Below are positions 15,346 through 25,521 of a stretch of 64,000 nucleotides of DNA, in pieces (within the stretch, counting starts at the first letter, position 1; every line of letters begins with the position of its first letter). The stretch covers positions 2,542,001 to 2,606,000 of the forward strand of contig NC_012483.1 in NCBI RefSeq assembly GCF_000022565.1, written 5' to 3'. The stretch comes from Acidobacterium capsulatum ATCC 51196 (GTDB lineage: Bacteria; Acidobacteriota; Terriglobia; Terriglobales; Acidobacteriaceae). The translations under genes were made by a program, and so were the position numbers. The notes below the pieces were generated by a model. It was not told where the DNA came from. It was given only the letters and a program-made list of their open reading frames with translations, and made no database searches.

Positions 15346-16506
15346 ATGCCGGTTGGAGTCGAGCAGGAAAAAGCCGCAGGAACCATGGAGATCAGCGTCA
15401 GCCGCCAGGATCTTCTCCGCGAGCTCACCGCTTCGCAGAGCGTGGTCGAGCGCAAGACCACCATTCCCATCCTGTCGAACTTTCTTATCGAGGCTGACGA
15501 GGACCGGCTCGCGATCACGGCGACCGATCTGGACCAGAGCATGCGCACCTCCTGCGCGGCGAAGGTCAAGAAGCCGGGCTCCTGCACGATCCCCGCGCGC
15601 AAGCTTTATGACTACGTGAAGCTGCTGCCCGAAGGCGACGTCAGCATCAAGCTGATGGATAACCACTGGGTGCAGATTCGCTCCGGCCGGTCAAACACCA
15701 AGATGGTCGGCATGGCACGCGCCAACTTTCCGCAGGTGCCGGAGTTTCCCTCCACCGGCGCAATTGCGATTCCTGTGGCATCGCTGCGGAACCTGATCGC
15801 AAAGACGATTTTCGCTATCTCGAACGAAGAGTCGCGCTACACGCTCAACGGCGCACTGCTGATTCTCAAGGCGGAGTCGATTGCCATGGTCGCGACCGAC
15901 GGCCACCGCCTGGCGCACATTGAGAAGAGCGGCGAAAACTTTCCGTCGATGGGCGCGGAGAAGAAGACGCTGATTCCGCGCAAGGCGCTCTCTGAGCTGC
16001 AGTCGCTGCTGGGCAACACCGATGCCGAGTCAGTGGAGTTTGCTGATGATGACAGTACGCTGTTCTTCCGCATCGGTCACCGCGTGCTCACCAGCCGCAA
16101 GCTGACGGGGCAGTTCCCCAACTACGAGGCTGTGCTGCCGCGCGACAATAACAAGTTCGCCATTGTGCGCAGCGAAGACCTCTCGCGCTCCATTCAGCTC
16201 ACGTCACAGTTTGCCGATGAGCGGTCGGGTGCGATCAAGATTCGCCTGGAGCAGAATGAGTTGAAGATTTCGGCTTCTTCGACGGACTCGGGCGAGAGCG
16301 AAGACGTGATCGAGACGCCATACAGCTTCGATCCGCTGGTGGTGGGCTTCAACTCGGCTTATCTGCTCGACTTCCTCAAGGCGATCGGCAACACGGGCGA
16401 GGTTCGGCTGGAGTTCAAGGACGCGCAATCGGCCGGCCAGATGCGCCCTGAAGACGGTCAGGAAGATTACAAGTACCGTTACATCATCATGCCGATGCGC
16501 ATCTGA
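15346..16506 (+). CDS. dnaN: DNA polymerase III subunit beta (sliding clamp)
   Basis: The ATG at 15346 follows GGGAG by 8 nt and gives 386 residues. The three-fold clamp architecture is clear. Domain 1 has MEISVSRQDLLREL and TTIPILSNFLIEADEDRLAITATDLD. Domain 2 has YTLNGALLILK and ATDGHRLAHIE. Domain 3 has NSAYLLDFLKAIG and the terminal YRYIIMPMRI. The ring holds polymerase III on DNA. A second ATG at 15385 would start at MEISVS, giving the more usual 373 residues, with a poorer ribosome-binding site. No dnaA or recF is adjacent, unlike the common dnaA-dnaN-recF order. Confidence 0.97.
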   Translation: MPVGVEQEKAAGTMEISVSRQDLLRELTASQSVVERKTTIPILSNFLIEADEDRLAITATDLDQSMRTSCAAKVKKPGSCTIPARKLYDYVKLLPEGDVSIKLMDNHWVQIRSGRSNTKMVGMARANFPQVPEFPSTGAIAIPVASLRNLIAKTIFAISNEESRYTLNGALLILKAESIAMVATDGHRLAHIEKSGENFPSMGAEKKTLIPRKALSELQSLLGNTDAESVEFADDDSTLFFRIGHRVLTSRKLTGQFPNYEAVLPRDNNKFAIVRSEDLSRSIQLTSQFADERSGAIKIRLEQNELKISASSTDSGESEDVIETPYSFDPLVVGFNSAYLLDFLKAIGNTGEVRLEFKDAQSAGQMRPEDGQEDYKYRYIIMPMRI

Positions 16507-16534
16507 CGCGGCGGCTTATTGACGGATCACAAGC

Positions 16535-16567
16535 AAAGGGATCACCGCTGAGCGGTGATCCCTTTTT
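16535..16567 (+). terminator. Rho-independent terminator after dnaN
   Basis: The arms AAAGGGATCACCG and CGGTGATCCCTTT form a perfect stem ending in TTTTT. The A-run on the other side means it can also serve the convergent RegA-like gene. Confidence 0.92.
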
Positions 16568-16599
16568 GCTGCGCGACGTGTGATTTTAGTTGCGTGGAC

Positions 16600-17145
16600 T
16601 TATCGTGGTGGCGGATATTTCGACAGCTTGCGCTGCAATGAGCGGCGGTGAATGCCGAGCACCCGCGCAGCTTGCGAAATGTTTCCTCCGCAGTCATGAA
16701 TCACGCGCTGCATGTGCTCCCACTCCACGCGGGCGAGGCTGGGCGCTTCGGCGGGCGGCTCCGCCGGTTGTGCTTCAGGAGCCAGCAGCCGCTCGTAGGC
16801 GGCGACAATCTGGTCGGCGTCCGCAGGCTTGCTCAGGTAATCATCGGCGCCACGCTTCAGAGCCGTGATGGTGGTGGGAATGCTGCCATAGCCGGTCAGC
16901 ATGATGATCTTCATCGTGGCGTCGAGCGCGCGCAGCTTCTCGATGAGTTCGAGGCCGCCCATGCCGGGCATGCGCAGGTCCAGCAGCACCAGATCTGGCG
17001 TCTGCTGCCGCGCGAGCGCCCATGCCTCTTCGGCGCTTGCCGCGGGCTGCGCGTTCCAGTGCCGCTGCCGCAGCGCACGCGCAAGCCGGTTGCGAAAGAC
17101 TTCGTCATCGTCGACCACATAGACCAGCGGCATTTTCTCAGGCAT
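16600..17145 (-). CDS. RegA/PrrA/ActR-type response regulator
   Basis: This 181-residue protein has an N-terminal receiver domain (acidic pocket DDD at 12-14, phospho-acceptor Asp56 in LLDLRMPGMGG, conserved Lys in DDYLSKPAD). A proline-rich linker (PEAQPAEPPAEAP) leads to a C-terminal Fis-type helix-turn-helix (IHDCGGNISQAARVLGIHRRSLQRKL). This matches global redox regulators RegA/PrrA/ActR, which control respiratory, photosynthetic or nitrogen genes in Proteobacteria. The gene overlaps the sensor kinase by 8 nt and shares its operon. The target genes here are not known. Confidence 0.9.
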   Translation of the reverse strand: MPEKMPLVYVVDDDEVFRNRLARALRQRHWNAQPAASAEEAWALARQQTPDLVLLDLRMPGMGGLELIEKLRALDATMKIIMLTGYGSIPTTITALKRGADDYLSKPADADQIVAAYERLLAPEAQPAEPPAEAPSLARVEWEHMQRVIHDCGGNISQAARVLGIHRRSLQRKLSKYPPPR

Positions 17146-18544
17146 CTCTACGCAGCTCCTGGGCTGGTCCGGGGCGGGTGGCCGTCAGTGGCTGCAGGCA
17201 GCGTATCGGCAAGGCCAGTGTGGCGGTGGTGCCCTGGCCAGGTGCGGAATCATAAGACAATGCGCCGCCGAGATGCTCGGCGAAAGTGCGCGCCAGAAAT
17301 GTGCCGAGCCCCATGCCGAGGCCGGGCGGCTTGGTAGTGAAAAATGGTTCGGTCACGTGGCGCAGCACTTCCTCACTCATTCCGCTGCCGTGGTCGCGCA
17401 CGGTCAGCACCACATTGTCATGCATGCATGCGGCCTGCACCTCGACGCTTTCGCCTCCGGCATCGAACGCATTGCTCACCAGTGCGCTGAGCGATTGCAC
17501 GGTCGCCCGCACCGGCAGCGTAAGCCGCGTTTGATCCTCCTGTGCATGCAGGCGAATGCGCATGCGCTTTGCCTCGGGCACCTGCTCGAGCATCTGCCGC
17601 AGCAGCTCGCTCACGGAGATGGCCTGCGGCGCCTCGCCCATGGGCTCCGCACCCCGCGCGCTCATGCCTTGCAGAATGCGCTGGCAGCGTTCGACCTCGG
17701 AGCGAATCAGGCGAGCGTCTTCGCTGAGGTCATCGCACGCCTCATGATTAAGACCTTCCCTTTCAGCCAGCGTGGTGGCATAACGCTCCAGCTCGCGCGC
17801 CACAATTGCGATGGTGCCCAGAGGCGTGCCCAGCTCATGCGCCGCACCCGCGGCCAGAGTGCCCAGCGATGCCAGCCGCTCCTGCCGCGCGACTTTCTCC
17901 TGCAGCGCGAGCACTTCCAACTCGCGGTCGCGCAGAGCGTCAGAGACGCGGCCGGTGAAGAAGCTGATCAACGCCGCCGCCGCCACAAATGCGGCCCACA
18001 TGCCCACCAGGTGCGGATACTCCGCCGGCATGATGTGCATGTCCATGAGCGGCACATTCAAAAAGAACAGCGAGCCAAAGCAAAGGGCAGAGAGCAGGCC
18101 AAGGGTCCACGTCCACTCCTTTTTGAGGACGACCACCGAGAGCGTGATCTGCACTAGAAAGAGCAGGCTGAAGGGATTCATAGGGCCGCCGGTAAGGCCC
18201 AGCACCGCCGTGAGGCAGAGGATGTCGAAGACGAAGATGCCGCCCAGCGTCTGCTGCGCCGCGCGCGGTGAAAGGTGATGTGCGCGCCGAAGCCACAGAT
18301 TGGTGACCAACATCAGCAGATAGGGCACGAGCGCCCAGAGAATGATGCGCGCGGAGATATGAAAAACAGGCGCGGCCGCCAGCAATGCCGCGACTCCGCA
18401 AAGCACCATGCCATAGCGCAGCCGCACCACCCAGGGCAGCGCAAGCTTGGGCGCAGCGTCTCTTGCCGAATGCGGGTTCGGCGTCATGGAAACATCAGAA
18501 GGCATGATCTTCAGCGGCACAACATCAGCGGGACGACGCGGCAT
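17138..18544 (-). CDS. RegB/PrrB-type redox sensor histidine kinase
   Basis: From the ATG at 18544 the protein has 468 residues. Six hydrophobic segments (about residues 40-190) contain GGPMNPF near residue 118, which matches the GGxxNPF ubiquinone-binding motif of RegB. The cytoplasmic part has the RegB-type H-box (AAGAAHELGTPLG, His near 236), an N-box with NAFDAG, and ATP-binding motifs RDHGSGM and GLGMGLGTFLARTF. The redox-active cysteine found near the H-box of RegB is not evident. The ATG at 18544 has TATCAT 11 nt upstream; ATGs at 18505 and 18487 are alternatives. It is co-transcribed with the RegA-like regulator. Confidence 0.9.
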   Translation of the reverse strand: MPRRPADVVPLKIMPSDVSMTPNPHSARDAAPKLALPWVVRLRYGMVLCGVAALLAAAPVFHISARIILWALVPYLLMLVTNLWLRRAHHLSPRAAQQTLGGIFVFDILCLTAVLGLTGGPMNPFSLLFLVQITLSVVVLKKEWTWTLGLLSALCFGSLFFLNVPLMDMHIMPAEYPHLVGMWAAFVAAAALISFFTGRVSDALRDRELEVLALQEKVARQERLASLGTLAAGAAHELGTPLGTIAIVARELERYATTLAEREGLNHEACDDLSEDARLIRSEVERCQRILQGMSARGAEPMGEAPQAISVSELLRQMLEQVPEAKRMRIRLHAQEDQTRLTLPVRATVQSLSALVSNAFDAGGESVEVQAACMHDNVVLTVRDHGSGMSEEVLRHVTEPFFTTKPPGLGMGLGTFLARTFAEHLGGALSYDSAPGQGTTATLALPIRCLQPLTATRPGPAQELRRDA

Positions 18545-18643
18545 CGTCTGTAACCATGATATGCGCGCGATGCTTATCTGGCGCGGGCTGCGCAGCGCCT
18601 GCGGCGATTTGCCGCAACTGCCATTGCGCACACCTCAACCACT

Positions 18644-19834
18644 TCAAAACGTGTACATGATGCGCGTGAGCGCCAGAATCGTATTGGGCGCGGCCCCGCC
18701 GCTGGGGTGCTGCCAGAACTCCATGTCCGGCTGAATGGTCAGTCCGCGAAAGGCATGAATCTGGTAGTAGACTTCCACCTCGTTCTCATAGCCGTGGCGA
18801 AAATCGCTCTCATGCGTGAGCAGACTGTCGCTGAATGCCGCGCCGATTTCGTCATGCGGCCGCCTAGCCCATGGGCCGGTCCAAATCAGGCCCGCACCGA
18901 TGTGGCTGCGCACATTGGCCACCGCGGGCGGAGCCGTGCCAAACTGCACAAACATGCCGACACCGCGATCCTGAGAGGCCTTTGGCTGCCAGAGCTTGCT
19001 GCTGGCGACCGCGTAGGCTCCGGCGGCGTGATGCTGCGTACCACCGGCGAAGCGCACAAAGCGTCCGGTGTCGCGCCAGCCGCCGAGTTGCAGCTTCCAG
19101 GGGCGGCCATGCCAGTGGCTCTGCCATGCCTCCTCGGTGAGGTAGAGCACGCCGCCCGGATCATAGGGCAGCTCGGTGCTGTGGTCGTTGTAGGCTCCGC
19201 CGGAGAAGCTCAACGCCTTTGACGCCGCCACCTGCACATCGCCGCCAAATGATCCCTTGGGAAAGGTGGGCAGAAGGAAGGTACTGACGGAGGCGTCCGA
19301 AGAAAAATCGAGCGAGACAAAGTTGCCGCCGTAGGGCACGGTGAAGAACTGATCGTCCACATACATCAGCCCCACTTGCATCAGCACCCTCTGCTTCCAG
19401 AGGCTCTGCTGATACCACGCGCGGTCGAGCGAGGTTTCAGAGTAGGCGTCCATGTTGTCGGGGTCCTGCAACGCAGGAAACTGATGCGTCAGGATGCTCG
19501 GTCCGCTATGGCTCTGCCCGTCGAGCATCACGGTGCCGCCCGGCAGATGCAGCAGCTTTGCGGTGTCAACGGTGGCGGTGAGGTCGATGAGATATTGCCC
19601 GTCAAACCCGAGCGGATTCGGCCGGCCGCCAGCTGCGACGGTTGACCCATCCAGTTGCACCCAGCCGCTGAGGTCCACGCCGTGCTTGTCGAGCGCATCG
19701 TGGGTGCTTTTGATCGGCTGCCATGCGGACTTTGGACGGGCCGCCGCGCTCTGCGCCGCCACGGGCAAGGCCGCGCAGGCCAAGGCGCAGAGAGCTGCGA
19801 CAACGAGAATGAACCGGCCACCCGCGTGTGCCAT
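18644..19834 (-). CDS. OprB-type carbohydrate porin
   Basis: The 396-residue protein has a signal peptide (FILVVAALCALACAALPVAA) and a beta-barrel-like mature part. It fits the OprB family: GVDLSGWVQLDGSTVAAGG, LDRAWYQQSLWKQRVLMQVGLMYVDDQF, GGAYNDHST and a C-terminal EVEVYYQIHAFRGLTIQPDMEFWQHP, ending in Phe (IMYTF), as outer-membrane barrels do. OprB porins admit sugars across the outer membrane. A CATAAT hexamer 8 nt before the ATG suggests a near-leaderless transcript. No sugar transporter genes are adjacent, so the substrate is open. Confidence 0.82.
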   Translation of the reverse strand: MAHAGGRFILVVAALCALACAALPVAAQSAAARPKSAWQPIKSTHDALDKHGVDLSGWVQLDGSTVAAGGRPNPLGFDGQYLIDLTATVDTAKLLHLPGGTVMLDGQSHSGPSILTHQFPALQDPDNMDAYSETSLDRAWYQQSLWKQRVLMQVGLMYVDDQFFTVPYGGNFVSLDFSSDASVSTFLLPTFPKGSFGGDVQVAASKALSFSGGAYNDHSTELPYDPGGVLYLTEEAWQSHWHGRPWKLQLGGWRDTGRFVRFAGGTQHHAAGAYAVASSKLWQPKASQDRGVGMFVQFGTAPPAVANVRSHIGAGLIWTGPWARRPHDEIGAAFSDSLLTHESDFRHGYENEVEVYYQIHAFRGLTIQPDMEFWQHPSGGAAPNTILALTRIMYTF

Positions 19835-19895
19835 ACGCCCTCATTATGCCTGTGCCTGTTGAAGCTGTGCTGAATTCGCCGGCAGTGTGAAACGC

Positions 19896-19931
19896 CAAAA
19901 AAAGCGGCTGGGGAGGCCCACTCACCCAGCC
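19896..19931 (-). terminator. Rho-independent terminator after the YeiH gene
   Basis: On the reverse strand GGCTGGG (19931-19925) pairs with CCCAGCC (19912-19906), then GC and a run of seven T. It lies 74 nt after the stop of the YeiH-like gene. Confidence 0.75.
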
Positions 19932-20004
19932 ACTCCAGCCGGAAGCACAACCGTCGCGGAGCCAAAACCGTGCGGTGTGCGAATCTGCTTCCGGCAAGCT
20001 CTGT

Positions 20005-20925
20005 TTACAGGTGAATCCACCCCTTGAGAATGCAGAACAACGACACCGAACCCACCACGGCCCAGAGCATCACGCCCTGCAGCATGGGCCGTGCGCCCAC
20101 TTCCTTGATGGTGCCGCGGGTGATTCCCGTGCCGATCAGGAAGAGCGTGACTGCCAGGCCCAGTTCACCGAGATGATCGATTCTCGGATAGGCGAAGCCC
20201 AGTTGCGGCACATAGCTCTTCATCACAGCGGCCAGACAGAAGAGCAGAATGAACCACGGCAGCTTGATGCCTCCGCGTGTTTTTGTGACGGCGGCAGTCG
20301 CCACGGAGACGGGGACAATCCAGAGCGCGCGGGCGAGCTTGACCGTGGTGCCAATGGCCAGGGCGAGCGCGCCGTACTTCTCCGTCGCGCCCACGACCGA
20401 ACTGGTGTCATGAATCGCGAGTGCTGCCCATAGCCCAAACTGCGTCTGGCTCAGATGCAGAAGAGCACCAACAGCAGGAAAGAGAAATAATGCAACCGAG
20501 TTGAGCACAAATACTGTGCCCATGGAGACGGCTACCTGCTCCTCACTGGCCGCAGCGACCGGAGCGAGCGCGGCAATCGCGCTGCCGCCGCAGATGGCCG
20601 TGCCGGCGGAGATCAGAAAGCCCTGCACCCGCTCCACGCCGAGCGCGCGCGCCAGCAAGGTGCCGAGCGCCATGGCAAAGGTGATGCCGATGGCTGTGTA
20701 GAGAAAGCCTGATTTACCCACGCGCACCACCTCGGCCAGGTTCATGCCAAAGCCCAGACAGACGACAGAAGCCTGCAGCAGAAACTTTGAGAGACGCTTC
20801 GCCTCGACGTGATAGGCATGCACCACGAACAGGCCATACGCCAGGCCGGCGGCCAGAGCGAGCGGCGGAGAAAGCAGCCCGCTCGCGGCCAGTATGATTC
20901 CGATGTAGAAAAGATTTTTGCTCAT
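20005..20925 (-). CDS. YeiH/UPF0324 family membrane protein (putative sulfate exporter)
   Basis: From the ATG at 20925 this is a 306-residue, highly hydrophobic protein with nine or more predicted helices. Family markers are VCLGFGMNLAEVVRVGKSG, FLISAGTAICGGSAIAALAPV, AIHDTSSVVGAT, and KLARALWIVPV. The family is annotated as putative sulfate or sulfonate exporters, but experimental support is thin. A GTG at 20946 would add seven residues. The LysR regulator gene lies directly upstream on the same strand, resembling the yeiE/yeiH association seen in other bacteria. Co-transcription with or control by that regulator is likely. Confidence 0.85.
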   Translation of the reverse strand: MSKNLFYIGIILAASGLLSPPLALAAGLAYGLFVVHAYHVEAKRLSKFLLQASVVCLGFGMNLAEVVRVGKSGFLYTAIGITFAMALGTLLARALGVERVQGFLISAGTAICGGSAIAALAPVAAASEEQVAVSMGTVFVLNSVALFLFPAVGALLHLSQTQFGLWAALAIHDTSSVVGATEKYGALALAIGTTVKLARALWIVPVSVATAAVTKTRGGIKLPWFILLFCLAAVMKSYVPQLGFAYPRIDHLGELGLAVTLFLIGTGITRGTIKEVGARPMLQGVMLWAVVGSVSLFCILKGWIHL

Positions 20926-21019
20926 CCCAGCTTCAGGCTGAGGCACGGGCCGGGTCTGTGTCCAAGCACATCTTTTGACCGCCGATAAGCTGAGGTTATC
21001 GGAGAATTATGCCGGTGCT

Positions 21020-21907
21020 CTAGCTCAGCAGCATCTGCTCAAAGGCTCCGGCCGGGCCCTCGGGCATGGGGCCTGCGCGGCGAATGAGCGAAATGGGCCG
21101 CACGATGTCGAGCCCTTCCACCGGGAGCGCCCGGATGGTGCCGAGTCGCAGCTCCTTGGGCACGGCGCACAGAGAGACAATGCCCGCGCCCAGCCCGGCC
21201 TCAATGCCGGCGATGATGGCGCCGGTGGTGTCCAGCTCCATCTCGATGTTGAGCCGGCTCATGCGCATGCCGGCACGCCGCAGCGCGCTTTCCACCACAC
21301 GGCGCGAGCCTGATCCGCGCTCCCGCATCAGCAGGGGAATCTCGGGCAGACGCTCGAGCGGCAGGCTCTTGAGTTGTGCCCATGGGTGGCTGCCGGAAAT
21401 CATGAGCGCCATGCGGTCGTCGAGAATCTTGCGCCGGTAGACTTCCGCATTCGACACCGGCCCCTCGATCACGCCCATCATGATGCTGCCCTTCAGCAGC
21501 GTTTCGACGGCCCACTCAGTGTTGCCGCTGATGACCGAGATTTTTACCCGGGGGTGGAATTGCCGGAAGCGCGCCAGCAGTTGCGGCAGAATGAACTGCG
21601 CCACCGTGGTGGAGGAGCCGAGCTTGAGCGCGCCCGCGACCTCGCCCTGCATGCCGGCCAGTTCGCTCTCTGTCTCCGCCGCCAGCGCTGCGACGCGGCG
21701 GGCATAGCGCAGCAGACGCATGCCGGCAGGGGTGAGTTGCACGCGATTGCCGCTGCGATCAAAGAGCGTCGTTTCCAGCTCGCTCTCAAGCGCATGCACC
21801 TGTTGGCTCACCGCCGGCTGGGTGATGTTCAGCACTTCTGAGGCCTTGCGAAAGCTGGCCTGTTCGGCCACCATGCGAAAGACTTTCAGCCGGAAGTTTT
21901 CAAGCAT
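21020..21907 (-). CDS. LysR-family transcriptional regulator (YeiE/CysB-like)
   Basis: This 295-residue protein has a winged HTH at the N-terminus (FRKASEVLNITQPAVSQQVH, residues about 18-37; FDRSGNRVQLTPAG after it). A periplasmic-binding-protein-like effector domain follows (LKLGSSTTVAQFILPQLLARF, ISVISGNTEWAVETLLKGSI). The start is supported by AGAGGAG 5 nt upstream. The next gene on the same strand is the YeiH-like transporter, which it probably controls. The effector is unknown; in enterobacteria the YeiE relatives respond to sulfur-oxyanion conditions. Confidence 0.92.
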   Translation of the reverse strand: MLENFRLKVFRMVAEQASFRKASEVLNITQPAVSQQVHALESELETTLFDRSGNRVQLTPAGMRLLRYARRVAALAAETESELAGMQGEVAGALKLGSSTTVAQFILPQLLARFRQFHPRVKISVISGNTEWAVETLLKGSIMMGVIEGPVSNAEVYRRKILDDRMALMISGSHPWAQLKSLPLERLPEIPLLMRERGSGSRRVVESALRRAGMRMSRLNIEMELDTTGAIIAGIEAGLGAGIVSLCAVPKELRLGTIRALPVEGLDIVRPISLIRRAGPMPEGPAGAFEQMLLS

Positions 21908-22050
21908 GGGCTCTCCTCTGGCTCATGGAGCCGACGGGGTTATGCATCTCATCTTCTCAAATGCCGGTTTTGGTACCGCGAGGGTCACTCTACTCGGAAC
22001 GGGCGTCCAATGAGAAGATAGAAGTAGAAGCCCGAATTGAGACTTCCTCC

Positions 22051-22869
22051 ATGTTGAAGGTTTTATCGACGCACGTTTTTCTGCGGCAGCGCCTGCACCC
22101 CGGCCTGCTTGATCTGGTCACGCGCGCCGGCGCGCAGGGCGTGGAGCTGTTTGCCGCCCGCCAGCACTTTGATTACACCAACCGTCAGGAGATTCGCGAT
22201 CTGGCGGAATGGTTTCGCTCCAATCCGCTGGAGCCGTTCTCCATGCATGCGCCGCTTTATTCCGATCGGGAAATGGGCCGCGGTGGTGGTCCTTCGGTGA
22301 ACCTGCTGCATCCGGAAAAATCACGCCGCATTGATGCCATGGATGAGGTCAAGCGGGCGCTGGAGACGGCCGAGCAGATTCCGCTGCGCGTGATGGTGGT
22401 GCACCTGGGTGACCGCGAAGATACCTGGAGCCCGCGCGCTCTCGAGTACTCGCTGACGGCGTTGGAGCATCTGCGTGCTTTTGCCAATCCGCTGGGTGTG
22501 AAACTGGCGGTGGAGAATCTGCAGAACGAGGTCACGCGCCCTGAGCATATTCGCGAGATCCTGCACACGGGGCACTTCAAAGACATTGGCGTCTGTCTCG
22601 ATACCGGCCACGCACATCTGGGCGACGGCGTCTCTGAGACCATCGCGCAGCTTCGCGAGTTCATTCGCACCGCTCATCTGCACGACAACCACGGCAACAA
22701 GGACGAGCACCTCTGGCCGGGCGAGGGCGAGATTGCCTGGGACGAAACCATGCAGGAGCTGAAGTCCGCGCCGCAGACGCCGGCCGGGGTGCTGGAGATT
22801 CACTACGCGCTGGAGGAGCCGAACGAGGTCATCGTCGAGAAGGCTCAGCGCGCCTTTGAGAAGTTCTAA
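22051..22869 (+). CDS. Sugar phosphate isomerase/epimerase family protein (AP-endonuclease-2 fold)
   Basis: From the ATG at 22051 the product has 272 residues. It has the TIM-barrel metal-site pattern of xylose-isomerase-like proteins: GVELFAARQHFDY, SMHAPLYSD, MVVHLGDRE, VKLAVENLQNE (metal Glu), VCLDTGHAHLGDG (Asp/His) and THLHDNHGNKDEHLWPGEG. Substrate is unknown; relatives include inosose dehydratases, tagatose epimerases and hydroxypyruvate isomerases. The frame is open upstream to 21925 but lacks conserved sequence there. It is followed at 12 nt by asnS, so the two are likely co-transcribed. Confidence 0.87.
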   Translation: MLKVLSTHVFLRQRLHPGLLDLVTRAGAQGVELFAARQHFDYTNRQEIRDLAEWFRSNPLEPFSMHAPLYSDREMGRGGGPSVNLLHPEKSRRIDAMDEVKRALETAEQIPLRVMVVHLGDREDTWSPRALEYSLTALEHLRAFANPLGVKLAVENLQNEVTRPEHIREILHTGHFKDIGVCLDTGHAHLGDGVSETIAQLREFIRTAHLHDNHGNKDEHLWPGEGEIAWDETMQELKSAPQTPAGVLEIHYALEEPNEVIVEKAQRAFEKF

Positions 22870-22881
22870 AAGAAGACGGAT

Positions 22882-24240
<1,359 letters not shown>

Positions 24241-24269
24241 CGCGACACTGCCGATTTATTGCTATGCAG

Positions 24270-24299
24270 GTGTACTGAATTCATCGAAATTCAGTACAC
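24270..24299 (+). other. Perfect 12-bp inverted repeat downstream of asnS
   Basis: GTGTACTGAATT and AATTCAGTACAC flank a 6-nt loop, 30 nt after the asnS stop. It lacks a T-run, so it could be an RNA-stabilising hairpin, a factor-dependent terminator or a protein-binding site. The rest of the 24241-24458 gap holds a GCGGCTTCAGCCGC palindrome at 24347-24360 and nothing else I recognise. Confidence 0.6.
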
Positions 24300-24458
24300 T
24301 GGGTCGTTTCCTATGATCGTTCGAACGCAATCCGTGGCCATTGGGTGCGGCTTCAGCCGCGCCCTGGCATTTGGTTAGCGGGCCGGGCTGCCTGAGCCGG
24401 GGCGGGGCTTGAGCCTCGTCCGCAACTCTTTGCCTGAGACCAAAAGAGAGCGATTATC

Positions 24459-25463
24459 ATGTCGAAAGAAACAGAGAAAATGGCCGCGGAAAAAGCCGCG
24501 GTCGCCGGACTCACCTCCGGCCCTATCTACAGCGGAACGCAGGCCCTGCCCCCGCGCAAAATCAAGCTCATCGGTGTGCCCCTCGATATGGGCGCCTCGC
24601 GCCGCGGCGTGGACATGGGTCCCTCTGCCGTGCGTGTGGCCGGCCTGGAAGCGCGCCTGGAGGCGCTGGGCCATCAGGTGACCGATGGCGGCAACATCAG
24701 CGTAGCCATCGCCGAAACCAAGCACTCCGGCGAGCAGAATGCCCGCTACCTGCAAGAGATCACCGAGACCTGCACCAAGGCGGCCGGCATGGTCACCAAG
24801 GCACTGGAACAGGGCATGACGCCGCTGGTGATTGGCGGCGATCACTCCGTCGCGGCGGGCAGCGTCTCTGGCGTGGCCGAGTACTACCGCCATCAGAACC
24901 AGCGCATCGGCCTTCTCTGGATTGACGCCCACGGCGACATGAATACGCCGGAGACCTCGCCCAGCGGCAACGTGCATGGCATGCCGCTCGCGGCGCTGCT
25001 TGGCCTGGGGCCGGAATCGCTGGCGAACATCTGCGGATGGAGCCCCAAGGTGCTGCCCGAAAACACTGTGCTCATTGGCGTGCGCGACATCGACGCTACC
25101 GAAAAAGAGAACATCAAGCGCGCCGGCGTCACCGAGGTCTACACCATGCGCGACATTGACGAGCGCGGCATGCGCACCGTGATGGAAGAAGCCCTGCGCG
25201 CGGCCGGACGTGGCACGGCCGGCTACCATGTCTCGCTCGACATGGACTGGATTGACCCGGAAGACGCCCCCGGCGTTGGGACGCCCGTCCGTGGCGGCGC
25301 AACGTATCGCGAGGCACACCTGGCTATGGAGATCATCGCCGACCACGGCCGCATGGTCAGCTTTGAGCTGGTCGAGGTGAATCCGGTGATCGACGAGCAC
25401 AACCGCACCGCTGATTTAGCGGTGGAGCTGATCTGCTCGGCGTTTGGGAAGAAGATTTTGTAA
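24459..25463 (+). CDS. rocF: Arginase
   Basis: The 334-residue protein is a Mn-dependent ureohydrolase that splits arginine to ornithine and urea. It has VPLDMGASRRGVDMGPSAVR near the N-terminus, and the metal motifs GGDHS (about 127), DAHGDMNTPETSPSGNVHG and SLDMDWIDPEDAPGVGTP, with E in MVSFELVEVNP. The NTPxTSPSGNxHG form is typical of arginase rather than agmatinase. About 35 extra residues precede the first strand. AGAGAG lies 8 nt before the ATG. It may serve arginine catabolism or nitrogen release; no urease or ornithine genes are adjacent. Confidence 0.93.
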   Translation: MSKETEKMAAEKAAVAGLTSGPIYSGTQALPPRKIKLIGVPLDMGASRRGVDMGPSAVRVAGLEARLEALGHQVTDGGNISVAIAETKHSGEQNARYLQEITETCTKAAGMVTKALEQGMTPLVIGGDHSVAAGSVSGVAEYYRHQNQRIGLLWIDAHGDMNTPETSPSGNVHGMPLAALLGLGPESLANICGWSPKVLPENTVLIGVRDIDATEKENIKRAGVTEVYTMRDIDERGMRTVMEEALRAAGRGTAGYHVSLDMDWIDPEDAPGVGTPVRGGATYREAHLAMEIIADHGRMVSFELVEVNPVIDEHNRTADLAVELICSAFGKKIL

Positions 25464-25521
25464 AAGGATCATTGGGCGTTTCTGCTTTTTCGCAATCGCT
25501 GCGAGCAAGCAGGAACGCCGC

